From NCBI GenBank assembly GCA_030267565.1, contig BRXU01000016.1, positions 808,501 through 872,500 on the forward strand: a stretch of 64,000 nt of DNA, written 5' to 3'. The notes beneath the pieces were generated by a model. It did no database searches and was not told the origin of the DNA. It saw only the letters and a program-made list of their open reading frames with translations. Position 1 is the first letter of the stretch; each line of letters begins with the position of its first letter. Positions 1 through 12,600 of this stretch are shown here, piece after piece. This DNA is from Pleodorina starrii (taxonomy: Eukaryota > Chlorophyta > Chlorophyceae > Chlamydomonadales > Volvocaceae). The position numbers were made by a program, and so were the translations under genes.

Positions 1-3000
1 TACCGCCGGGGGGGGGTGTTGCCGCGTCCGCACCGGCACTGGCACCGGCCGCTTTGGTTGTGTTGGGGTCGGGTCGGCGCGGTTTCAGTTGCTGTTGCAA
101 TACAAGTTGCAGTTGTGGCAGTTGTAGCAGTTGCGGCAGGTGGTTGCGGTTTTCCGTTAGAACTCCGAGAGGCTAGGCAGCGATGCGATATATGCGATAA
201 TACGATATACGACAGTACGATACGGATCAAGCCTCCGCCCAAGCGATTGCGGTTACAGACGGAGCCATGGGGGGCGGGGAGGACGCACCTCTCCCCCCCG
301 CCCCACCACCACCATTACCACCAAGATACGAGAAGGGACAGGTGTTTTGTCAGTTGGTTGGTTAACGGTTGGCGGACGAGCAATCGACGGTTGTTGGCGA
401 TTCGGACGAACTGTGCTTAATGGACGGGAAGCTGCGGGCGGGAGGGGGAGGGGTTTAAATGTGCGCATGCCCCGCGCGCCCTTCCCCTCCCCCCTCAACA
501 CACACCCCTCCTTTCGGCCCCTGTTTGCTCCCCTCCCCTTCGCTCCCCTTTCCTCCTCACCCCCCAAGTTCGTTCGTGTGTTACGCGCGCGGCGTGCAGT
601 TACTGGCAACGAGTTTTGGACCGCAACATATGTTCCGTTCGTACACACACGCACGCGCGCAGTACGGCAGCCCACCGGCAATCAACTGTGATCGGATCAG
701 ATCGGTTAGGATCGTGATGTGACATTATTTCGAGGTCTTGGCCGTTTGGCAACTTGTACTTCTTGGACAGTTGGTCGTTGCTAATCGAGGGGGCGGGGGT
801 CCAGGCTCCAGGGGGGGATTGGTTCGTCGTTCTTGCGGCCGTGGCCGGGCGCGTCCGGGGGGGAGGAGGTTGCTTGGTACGACACAGAACGACAGTACGA
901 CACTGGGGTGCCGGTACGGCACACGACGTATCGTTGCGTGCAGCCCTGTACAGTGCTCGCTCGTGCTGATGCTCGACCCCAACCGCTTTGGTAGTTGGTT
1001 GGTTGGTTGGTCGGTTAGATCTCGGCAGGCGCAGCGGCGATTGTCGGAGTTCGAAGACGGACTTGCAATCGGATATTTATTGGCCATCGCTTTGGAAAAA
1101 TGATTGTCGAATACGGTCATACCGTACATTTTAATGCGTCCCTTTGGGCGCGTTTCGTGAGTCGCTCTGCAGACGGAAGTGGAAGGGACGGCTGTTGGGG
1201 GTCTTGGTGGATGGGAAATGGGTGAGATGATGCGCGCGCGTCTATCCCTCTCTCTCTGCTGGTGTGTGTGCGTAATTGTGTGTATGTACGGTATCTGGGT
1301 TCGACGAATGAGAATTCGGGGGAGGGGGAACGCGACGCACGTCGTTCCCATTATATTACGTAGATTGGACGCAGCAACACACCTGGAGTTGAGAAGCTCA
1401 CAGCGGCGCTCCTCAAACGAACACGCTGAGGATGGTGATGGCCCAGGGGCGCGCCCGTGTCGGCCAGCGGCCATGGGCCAGGTAGGCAGGTCGGTTGCAC
1501 GGAGTTGCAGTTGCAGTTGCAGTTGGGGTAGTTGCAGTTGGGGTAGTTGGAGTTGGGCTGAGGGTTGGGTTTGGGATTGGGGTTGGGGCTGAGGGTTGGG
1601 GTCGGCCCCATTCCGTCGCCAGAGAACGGTGATTTTCGGGAGCGCGCGAGGGGGGCAGCCAGCCAGCCAGTCAGTCAGTCGGTCGGTCAGTCGCCACGAC
1701 CATGTCGTCCGGAGCACCGAAACCGGGAACCAGATCGGAAATCGGAGTCAGTTAGGTCGGGGGTGGGGTGGGGTGGGGGTGGGGTGCGTGGGCAGCGGCG
1801 TGCCGGAAGTGGTGGGGCGTATGGCTTAGGATCCCGGCTCCGGCCGCGCGTTTTAGTTTGCGGCGATTTTAGTTGCGGGGGCGTGTGTGTTTTGTCGCTG
1901 GCTGTGTTGTAGGTGGTGATCTCTGCAGGGGACGCGCTTGAAGGGGGCCCGTCGAAACAGCGTTGTAATAGGGTTTTAGGGTTTTGAGGGGACAGGGTCC
2001 CCTTCCAGGGGACAGCGGGAGAGGTGCGCGCGCGCCGCGCGCTGCGGTTTCGGAGCGGGGCTTTTTGTTTGGTGCTCACCCACCCTGGTCAACACGCGTG
2101 GGGAAACCGGCTTTGACGACCCGGGTGTGTGTGTGTGTGTGTGTTTTGTTTTATATCTGTGGTGTGGCAGGAGGGGCGGGGCGGGGGGCGCTACGAATTG
2201 ATTTAGGAGAGAGGCGCGGTTCGTGGTTTCGGAGGGGTACGGAAGGTGGTGTTGCAGTCGTGCAGTGGAGGGGGGGTAAAAAGAAAATACCGCAGGCCCT
2301 TCGCTCCGCGGAGGCAGAGGGAGGGGAAGGAAAGGCTATGAGCCACCAAGCGGGCTGATGAGCCACGGCGTCCAGGGAGGGGGAGGGGCAGGGGGAGGGG
2401 CAGGGGGAGGGACAGGGGGAGGGGGGGGGGGGCAGCGAAAAGCCCACCAGGCTAATGGAAGTGCCGTGAAACGCAACCCGGTAACGGAATTTTTTTTAAA
2501 TAAAAACTTGAACCCGCACGGCTCGCTTGGCGTCGCCTGGGGTGGCAGGACGCAAACACGCAACTCTGTTCCTGATTCAAGGAAAGGAGAGGAAAGGAAA
2601 GTGCGCAGGCTCATGAGTTTTTGTGTTGTGTGCGATGCGTGTCGGGCAACGCTTGTGTGCGCCCTTGGTGCCCCTAACTGGTGTGTTTGGCAGGGGCCAC
2701 GCAGGGGCCACGCGGCTAAACGCTGCCGGGGCTCGCTGGCTCGCTCGCTCGCTCGGGGCCTTTTACTAGTCTGTGTCCATGGCGGATGGGCAGGGATGGG
2801 CAGGGACGAGTAGCGGCAGCACGACAGCAGATGCGGCTTGGGTTCTGTTGGTCTTGTGGGACTTAGTGTGGGGACCTGCGAGCGAGAGGGCCGTATGGGA
2901 TTGAACCTGATATTTTTTGAAAATATATCATGGCTACGCCGCCGCGTCTCTATCGGAGTCTTGGGTTTCGACGTGTGGACAGCGCTGCAGGCAATCTCGA

Positions 3001-3698
3001 ACAAAGCTCGAAACAAAGCTCGACAGTATCGGCGCATACGGCGCATGGCCACAGTATGCCCTTATGACCCAAGCGCGATGGGGCTATCCAGTCCCCAGGA
3101 GATACCCATATCCACACAAAGGAAACCCGGTTGGGTGGCACCCAGCACGAACAGCGGGTCGCGTCTTTCGTGACGAGTGAAGCTGCGCCATTTTGCTGAA
3201 AAACTACGCCTGATTCATGCAGAAATAAACATGCCCGAGAACATGCGTGCATGCGTGCAGGGCGGGGAGTGGCATGTGGCCTGCTGCAGGGCAGGGCGGG
3301 GCGGGGCGGGGCGGGTCTCCCTAGTAATCGGAAGCGTACTGCATTCGTACGGCTGGACCAACTACCTCCGGCCGCGATGGAGCTCGGCTACTGGGCGCTG
3401 TTGACAAAGGCGCTTTGACGCGGCGTGATGCACCAATAGCGCACCGGCTGACTGCCCAACATCTGCTTTTTGGCGCAAAGAGCGCGGGGGCGGAGAGTCG
3501 ATTGAGCCATTACGCCTGGTGCGGTTCCATAGGCAATCACATATTTTTGAAGCTGATAGCCCCGTTTAAAAAAAGAAAGTTTGAAGCTTCCGGGTCGATC
3601 TTTGGGATTCCGGAGTCGAGCGCAGTGAATTGCAGCAGGAGCCGCGCTGCAGCACAGCTGCTCAGGGCCTTTCAGCCGCCGCTATTGAATCTACGATT
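1..3698. other. Upstream low-complexity DNA of DDB1
   Basis: No gene is supported here. The stretch is GC-rich with runs of G or C, GTTGCA/GTTGGG-type short repeats (about 1500-1620), GGGGCA repeats (about 2385-2430) and a CTCG run near 2735. Long open frames exist on both strands but consist of Pro/Gln/Leu or Arg/Gly low-complexity residues and have no recognisable domain. The last few hundred bases before 3699 must hold the DDB1 promoter and 5' UTR; no convincing TATA box is visible. Confidence 0.6.
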
Positions 3699-6600
3699 AT
3701 GGAGGTGGACGTGGCGCCTGGCCCGGGTGCTTCGCCGGAGGGATGCTTCAACTATGTGGTCACAGCGCACAAGCCCACAGCGGTTACGCACGCCGTGGTT
3801 GCTAGCTTCACGGGACCTAACGATGTAAACCTTATCACGGCGTAAGTGCCTCGCGCAAGGCCTGCGTTGGCGAACACCAACGAAAAGCCCTGCATGCTCC
3901 CGCCATGGGTGGCAGGCCTGGCAGGCCTGCAAACGCGCTCCTCACGACCCCCTGCATCCACCGCCATCGACGCGAAGTGTGGATCATGGGGCGCCACAAA
4001 TCTTGTCGAATCGCCTGGTGACTGCAGTTGCACATGCGCAACACAATTCCCACCCCGTCACACCCACGATGATGTACGTTCCGCCCCCTTCCTCCCCGCT
4101 TCCCACCTCTCTTCTGCCCCTCTCTCCCTCCCTGCCCCCCCCCCCTCCCCTTCCTTCCCTCAGCTGCTGCACCCGGCTGGAGATCCGCACGCTGGGTCCC
4201 CAGGGGCTGTCGGTGAGTGGGTTGGGTTGGGTTGGTTGGTTGGGTGGTTGGTTGGTTGGTTGGTTGGGTGGTTGGTTGGTTGGGTGGTTGGTTGGGTGGT
4301 TGGTTGGTTGGGTGGGTGGGTGGTTGGGTGGGTGGGTGGTTGGGTGGGTGGTTGGGTGGGTGGTTGGGTGGTTGGGTGGGTGGTTGGGTGGGTGGGTAGG
4401 TGGGTGGGTGGGTGGGTGGGTGGGTGGGTGGGTGGGTGGATCGGTGCGAGCACTGCTGCGGGGATTTGTGACTGACTGCCATTGAGGTCGTGTTTGCGAT
4501 TGTATTACTATGATTCGAGGCCGTGATGGTGAATGTGGCTGTGATGGAGGTCTTGATGGTGAGGTTGAGGGTGGGGTCGGGGTTGGGGGGGGGGGGGTTA
4601 CGGTGGAGGAAAGGCGGAAGGCGGAGTCGGCCGACCCGCCGAGGCAGGGGCAGGGGCAGACTACAACGTCTGCAGGACTTCTTGTTTCTTTCACTTGGAA
4701 ATTCATTCTTCACCCCCCCCCCCCCCCCGGGTCCCCCCTCTCCGTTGTGGAGCCAGGCCGTCCTGGATGTCAACATGTACGGCAACATCAGCTCGCTGCA
4801 GGCCTTCCGACCGCGGGTACGTGAAGCCGTAATGCCGTACTATCTAATATACCGTTCTGCCGGATGCCCGTCTGCTGTACTGTCTGCAGTACCGCCGTAC
4901 CCGCATTGGGTACGGCCAATTGGTGTACGCCGTACTGCGTTTGCACGGTTACGGCGCTGGGGGTCCCACTTTACCTCGCTGTTCTTTGGCAGAAGGGAAG
5001 GAGTCTTTCCTGCTACGTTACCGGTTAAGGGCTCCGGGGCGTATACGTGGAGAACCCCCCGCCCACTCTCCCCCCCCGCCGTCCCCTCCCGTCCTCAGGA
5101 TCTTGCCGTAGACCTGCTCTTCGTTCTGACGGAGAAGCTCAAGTTCTGTGTACTGCAGTACGACGCGGCGAAGGGTGAGTGCATCCTCTTTCTTACCCTC
5201 CCTGCTCCCGCCGCCCTTACTCCCCCCTTCCCCGCTCCCCTTCCCCGCTCCCCTCTTCCCCCCCCCTCCCCGTTTACGGGCTCCGGCCTATACGTGGATA
5301 AGCCCCTCCCCGACCCACGCTGGGTTCCGGGTCCGTTCGCTAACGCCGTCTTCGTCTCCGCTGCAGTATCTCCTTTTTACATCCCTCCCCTCACCTCCCG
5401 CCCCTTTTTTCATTGTTGCAAATTCACTCTTCAAACCCCCTCTGTATAACACTCCGTTTCCCCCCCCCCTTCTGTGGAGGACTGCAGGTCAGCTGCTGAC
5501 CCGCTCCAACGGCGATGTGGCGGACCGCATCGGCCGACCCGCTGAGAACGGACAGCTGGCGGCGGTGGACGCCGCGTGTCGACTCATCGGACTGCACCTG
5601 TACGACGGAATGCTCAAGGTGGGGGGCCGTGTGTGTACGTGTATGTACGGCACACTGTAGTACGGCACAGACGGTAGTACGGCACGCACTCCTGGCGCAC
5701 CAAACGGTTTTTCGGGTGCGCGCTCTCCCGGGGCGCGGGGCTCGTTCCCACATTGTAAACCCACTACTAAACCACCTTCCCACTGCTCGGGCCCATTCAT
5801 GGCTTCCATGTGACTCCCCACCACCCCCACTATCCTACCCTGAAAGAAAGGCCCTTACAAAACCCTAAAACTACTCTTACCTCCCCCCACTCCTATTACC
5901 TCCCCCCCCCCGCCCCTCCCACTCTTACCTCCCTCTTCGTCCCCCCCCACCCACCGCAGTGACTCATTGTTGTACAAAGGAGCATGTCACCCCCTGACCC
6001 CCCCGGTCCCCCCTCCCCTTGTTTCATTCTTGCAAATTCGCTCTTCCAATCCCCCCCGCCCCTCCACGCTTACCTCCCTATTACCTCCCTCTCGTCCCAT
6101 TCCAGGTCATCCCCATGGACGAGCGCAGCGGCCAGCTGACCGAGGCCTTCAACCTCCGACTCGAGGACACGTCCGTACTCGATATCGCCTGGCTGACACC
6201 GCCACCACCACTGCCACTGCCACTGCCCGCCCAAATACAGCCCGGGGGGCAGCAGGCTGGGGGGCAGGCAGCAGCAGGGGCAGCAGGGGGAGCGGCAGCA
6301 GCGGGGCCCAGTGGCAGTGGCGGTGGCGGTGGTGGTGGTGGAGGTGGTGGAGGCGGACCCGTGGGTCGGCCGCTGCTGTGTGTGCTGCATCAGGACCCCA
6401 AGGGGGCGCGACATGTCAAGACGTATGAGGTGCAGCTGGGGGCCAAGGTGGGTGATGTTGGGTGGGTGTTGGGTTGGGTTGGGGTTGGTGGGTTGGGGTG
6501 GGGTGGGTTGGGGTGGGTGGGGACTGTAGGGAAGAAGGTCCGAGAGTGAAGTGAAGTGGAATGGAGTGAAGTAGCCCAAGGGACGTGGGCGAACGGACCC

Positions 6601-9600
6601 CACCCCCACCCCCTCCCCAACTGTCAACTGTCCTCCCCTCCCCCCCACTCCCTCTCTCCCCCCCCTCCCTCCCCCCCTCCCTCCCCTCCCTGTCAGGAGC
6701 TGTTGGATGGTCCCTGGCAGCAGCAGCACGTGGACAGTGGAGCGGGACTGCTCATACCCGTACCGGCGCCTCTGGGGGGTGTGGTGGTGGTGGGGGAGAA
6801 CGTGGTGTCGTACTTGGGGGGCCCGGGAGGCGCCGCGCCCGTGTCGGCGCCGCTGCGGCAGACCATCGTTACGGTGAGACCGGGAGGGGAGGGGAGGGGG
6901 GTGAGGGGAGGCGGGGGGCGGTGTGTGTGTGTGCAGGGGGGGTGAGGGTGGGTGGGTGAGGGATGAGGGGGGCGAGGGGTGGGTGGGTGGGTGCGCACCC
7001 GCAAAAAACACGTGTTGCTTCCGGCCTGGTGCGTGTGAGGGGAGAGGCGAACGTTACTGCTCAGCATAACCCCGCCCGCGCCCCCTTCAGCATACCCCCT
7101 CGCTCCCCGTTTCCCAAGCCCCCCCCCGCCCCCTGAACCACATCGCTGTATCCCCACCCACCCACCCACCCACCCACCCACCCACCCCGTGTTCCTCCCT
7201 CCCCCCCTCCAGGCCTGGTGCCCCGTGGACCCCGACGGCTCCCGCTTCCTTCTGGGTGACTGGCAGGGGGGGCTGCAGCTGCTGGTGCTGGCCCACGATG
7301 GAGGCAGCAGGGTCAGCGGCATTCGGGTGGAGCAGCTAGGTGGGGGGGGGGGGGGGCGGGTTGTGCCCTTTTGCCGGGGGCCCTTCTCCCTAAAGGACCA
7401 AAAAGCCAGTCTAGGCGCCACTTTTTTCACATGCACCCCTTTTTGTGAGGGGCATTATGCCCCGCAGGACAAGGATACAGACACAAGGTCTCCCCTGTCC
7501 CCTCCCCTCTCCACCCCCCAAAACCAACCCATCCCAACAACAACAACCAACCCAACAACACCCCCTCCCCCCCTCAGGCCACACCTCCACCCCCTCCTGC
7601 CTGGCCTACCTTGACTCGGGGCTCACCTATGTGGGCAGTCGCAGTGGGGACTCACAGCTGGTGAGAATATCCGCTACACCCGTCAACAGCAACAACAACA
7701 ACAACCAGGCAAGAGGGGGTTTGGGGGGTTGGAGGGGGGGAGTAATAAAAACGGCCCGGGACGAGGGAACGCAACGCACTTACCTGGGATATTACCTGAG
7801 GATTACCTGATATCTCCAGTAGAAAGAAAACGAGCGCGCGGCCGCGTCGCCGCCGACGCGGGGTGGGGGCGGGGGGGGGGTTGGAGGGGCTGGCTGGGTG
7901 ACCGACGTCAGCGTGTCGAAGTAGTGGGGGTGCCTTGGGGGCCGTGTCGCTTGGGGCGTTGGAATGGAGACAGGGCGGAGACGGGCGGGAAGGAAGGTGG
8001 CGCAGCGGCGAATGGAGGACGGGGGCGGGGACTACAGGACTGGGGCTGGGGCTGGGGCTGGGCTTTGCCTTGTTTCTCACACCTCACCTCCCTCCCCGTC
8101 TCTCTCTCTCCACACATACACATATACACACACACACACCCCGGCAGGCCGCCCCCATGGAGGACGACGCCGAGGCGGTTCCCGCCCCCCCGGTTCTGGT
8201 TCCGGAGCCCCCCAGCTACCTAGACCTGGTGGAGTCGTACCCCAACCTGGCCCCCATTGTGGACTTTGTGGTTCTGGACCTGGAGAGGCAGGGGCAGGGA
8301 CAGGTGGGGGGGGGGGCTGAAGGGGGGGCTCTGAAGGGGGGGGGGGCTCTGAAGGGGGGGGGGGGCTGAAGGGGGTTGGGGGGGGGAGACACGGAGAGGG
8401 AGACGCGGAGGGGGGCTAAAACGTGGGGTAAAGTAAATTGGGGTAAAGTAAATTGGGGTAAAGTAAATTGGGGTAAAGTAAGGGCGTCAGGGGGCTGAGC
8501 GGGAAGGGTCAAGCGTCATTACCCCCCCCCGCCATGGTCTCCCCCTCCCTGACCCACTACCAGTCTACCACTCCCCCTGGCGCCTCTACCCCCCCTCTCC
8601 CCTCCCCCTCGTGCCGGGCCGTTTTAATTTCCCCCTCCCCTCCCTCTCCCCACCCCCTCGTGCCGGGCCGTTTTAATTTCCCCCTCCCCGCCCTCTCCCC
8701 TCCCCCTCGTGCCGGGCCGTTTTAATTTCCCCCTCCCCGCCCTCTCCCCTCCCCCTCGTGCCGGGCCGTTTTAATTTCCCCCTCCCCGCCCTCTCCCCTC
8801 CCCCTCGTGCCGGGCCGTTTTTATTTCCCCCACCCCCCCCGCTCCCCTCCCTCCCCCTCAGTTGGTGACCTGCAGCGGAGTGGACAATGACGGCAGCCTG
8901 CGGGTGGTCCGTAACGGCATTGGAATCAACCGCCAGGCAACCGTGGAGCTGCCAGGAATCAAGGTGGGTGGGTGGGTGGGTGTTTTGTGTGGGCTGTGGG
9001 GGAGGGGTATCCACGTATAGGCCGGAGCCCGGACCGGGGACCGGGGGGGTTTTGCTGGGTCATGGGACCGCGGGGCTGCGAGGAGGGAGGCAGAGAGGAC
9101 CCCCTTAGGGAGCCCTCCCCACGTGCCCTCCAGCTGCCCCCCACGTGCCCTTTCTGGCGCGTGTCTTTTGAACAGCAGTCAAAACCCCCCAAGACGCCGT
9201 TCCCCCAACCAACCAACGCTTCCCCCACCCCACCCCCGCTCTCTCTCCCGCAGGGTGTGTGGAGCCTGCGCTCCCACTACGGCGACGAGTACGACAAGTA
9301 CCTGCTGCTGACCTTTGTGGGGGAGACCCGACTGCTGGCACTGAATGCGGAGGAGGTGGGCGTGCGTGTGTGTGTTTGTGCGTGTGTTTGTGATTGTGTG
9401 TTTGTGATTGTGTGTTTGTGATTGTGTGTGATTGTGTATCCGTCTGCGCTTGTGCGATTGACTGCTTGCAGCATATGCCCCATTGCCCCTACATACCGTT
9501 TACTACCTTTCCCCTCGCCCACCCCCTTCACCCCCTTCCCTCCCCCCCCTCCGCATACGTCCCTCGTCTGCGCTATCGTTCTTATTGCCCTCCCCGCCGC

Positions 9601-12600
9601 CCCCTCCCCCCCGACCTCACTCATTTCTCTGCTCAGGAGCTGGATGAGGCGGAGCTTCCCGGCTTTGACGGCAGCGCCCAAACCCTGTGGTGTGGAAACA
9701 TGGCCACAGACCACCTGATGCAGGTGGGGGGGGGGCGGTGTGTGTGGGGGTGTGTGTGGGGGGGGGGGGTGGGCGGGGGGGTGTATGCCTGCTCGTGGGG
9801 GTTTGTGTGCGTGCAGTCTGCGTGCTTGTGGTGTGAGCGTGTATATATATGTGTGTGTGTGAGGTGGTGGTGGTGGTGGTGAGGTGGCTGGGTGGGAGGC
9901 TGGCTGGCTGGCTTTGGATAGGTGGGTGGGTGGGTGGCTGGGGGTGGGCGTCCTGGGGTTTGGATGGGTCTAGTTTTGGATGGGCGGCGGTACGAGTTCA
10001 ATGTCCGTCTCGCGGTCCGAGGTAACAAGCAGTCACACACACACACACAGTCACACACACACGCGCTCAAGCACCACCCCGGTTCCTGTCCGCAGGTCAC
10101 CAGCGCCAGTGTACGGCTGGTGGATTCTACGAGCCTGCAGCTGGTTTCGGAGTGGCGGCCGCCTCCCGGCTTCTCCATCCAGGTGGCCGCCGGCAGCCCC
10201 ACACAGGTGAGAGAGCGAGGGCTGGCGAGCGGGGGGGGGGAGGGCGAGGGGGGGGGGCAGGGAGGGCCAGGGAGGGCCGTAGATACGGAGCGAGGGAAAG
10301 AGAGAATGAGGGAGCGAGTGAGCGAACGAGACAGAGCGAGAGACAGAGCGAGGGAAGGAGAGAAGAGAGGGGCTGACCCGTGGGTCGTTGTGTTGTTGGA
10401 GCGAGTGAGCGAGAGAGACAGAGCGAGGTTCACTGCGGTTTCATCTTTACTACCCCTCTCTGCCCCCACCCCACCCCACCCCACCCCCCGCTGCCCCCAC
10501 CCCCCGGCTGCTCCCCCCCCTCCCGGTGCCCCCAGGTGGTGGTGGCCACGGGCAGCGGCCGGCTGGTGTACCTGGAAGTTGTACGGCGATCCGATGCGGT
10601 GGTTGAGGTGGTTGAGATGTCCAACGTGGTCCTGGATTCGGAGGTGGCGTGTGTGGACGTGTCGCCACTGCACATGATGGCGCAGCGGCCGGGTGGGTGG
10701 GGCTGAATGGGGGTGGGAGGGTGGGTTGATGTTGCCCCGGGGTGTGTGTGTGTGTCGTGTGCGCGTCCCGTGGAGTGCGATCCTTGCCTGGGTCGGGTGG
10801 CTGTCGCTTCTTCAAACAGTCCCCGCCACAAAAACTCCCTGCCAACAGCAGGGTCAGCAGCGTCCAGAGGGCCGGGCTCTAACACCCCCCTCCCTCCCTC
10901 CTTCCCTCCCTCCCTCGCGGCCTCTCCCCCCCGGTTTTACCTGAGCAGGCGCCGCCGATGCCTCATCCGCCGCCGCCGCTGATTCGGAGCGCTCGTCCCT
11001 GGTGGCGGTTGGTCGTTGGGACCAGACGCTGCAACTGCTGTCGGTGCCCTCCCTGGCGCCGCTGTCGTCGACGCCGCTGGGCGGCGAGGTCATCCCGCGC
11101 TCGGTCCTGTGTACGGCACTGGAGGGCGTGCCGTACTGCATGGTGGGGCTGGGCGACGGCGCGCTGCACACCTGGCGCCTAGACCCGGGTGAGAGCGACC
11201 CGGCTCGGCTCGGCTCGGCTTGGCTTGGGCAAGACTCGAAATTGGTTCCCCCCCCCCCTCGGGGGGTCAGGGCTTCGATTTGGGCTGCCGTTACCCTCCG
11301 CCTCCCCCTCCCCCTCCCCATCCGCCCCGCCCCTCCCCCTTCCGCCGCCTGCTCCTCCTCCTCCTCCTCCTCGCAGTCAGCGGCGGCCTCTCCGACAAGA
11401 AGCGACTGGTGCTGGGAACAAAGCCCATCATGCTCAGAACCTTCAAGACGTCCGCAACCGCAGCGGCGGGGGCGGCCGGAGGCGAAGGAGCCGGCGCCGG
11501 CGCCGGCGGCGGCGCCGCCGCCGGTGGGCGAGGCGGCGGCGGTGTGAGCGTGTTCGCCGCCAGCGACCGTCCGACGGTGGTTTACTCGTCCAACAAGAAA
11601 CTGTTGTACAGCAACCTCAACGAGAACGACGTGAGTTGGAAGGAGAGGAGAAGGGGAAGGGGAAGGGGAAGGAGAAGGGGTGTCGGCTACTGTACCGAGG
11701 TCCGTGGTGAGGGTCAGGTGGCGGAGGCGGGGGCGTCCGTAAAAGTCTGCCCGTCCCTCTCTCCTGCCCTCCCTCTCCTCCCTCGCAGGTTGCCTTCCTG
11801 GCCTCCTTCCACTCCGCCGCCTTCCCGGGCAGTCTGGCGGTGGCCTCCGAGGGCTGCCTCACCATCGGAACCGCGGACGACATTCAGAAGCTTCACGTGA
11901 GGGCGGTGCCGCTGGGGGAGAGCCCGCGCCGCATCGCACACCACGAGGGGGGCCGCGTGCTGGGAGTCATGACGCAGAGGATGGTGAGGAGTGAGGAGGG
12001 GGGGTGGGTGGTGTGGGCGAGGAGGGGGAGGGAGGGAGGGAGGGAGGGTAAAAAGAAAGATACCGCAGCGGATGGTGAGGTGGTGAGGAGGGGAGGGTTT
12101 ATGCGGACGTGTCGATGGGGGCCTGGGGCTCAGTGGGCGGGGCGAGGGGGGCGGGGCGAGGGGGGCGGGGCGAGGGGGAGCGAGGGGCGGGGCTGCATGT
12201 CGTACATGTGTATGCAGTACATGTTGGGGCCCGGGCGTGACCCACCCACCCGTTCGGCGCCTCCGGATGCGGCACATGGCACGGTGCGCGGTACGACAGG
12301 GTGTTGTATGACATTGTACGTACGGCACGCAGGAGCCCGACGGCAGCGAGCGGTCGTACCTTCGGCTGCTCGACGACACGACGTTCGATGTGGTGGCGTC
12401 GTACGGCCTGGCGCCGGGCGAGATGCCGTGCAGCCTGGCGGCATGGTCCGGGAGCCCGGGCGGCGGCGGCGGCGGCAACGGCAACGGCGCCGGCGGGAGC
12501 GGGGAGGTGCGTGCCGGGGCAGGCTGTGGGTGCGTTCGGTATTCGGAGTGGACCCCGGGAAAGGCAAAAGCTACGGCTGTATGTGTGTGTGTGTGCGTGT

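Noticed and set aside
725..1717. 330-residue minus-strand frame upstream of DDB1
   Set aside because: Composition is low-complexity (Pro-Gln, Leu-Gln runs, Arg-rich) with no domain; probably a GC-rich chance frame.
3835..4788. 317-residue minus-strand frame rich in Pro, Thr, His and Gln
   Set aside because: It is the reverse of the GGTT/GGGT repeat and overlaps DDB1 exons 2 and 3.
11220..11900. Plus-strand frame of 226 residues and overlapping Arg-rich frame
   Set aside because: The part that matters is DDB1 exon 17; the flanking Pro/Leu and Arg stretches are intron translations.
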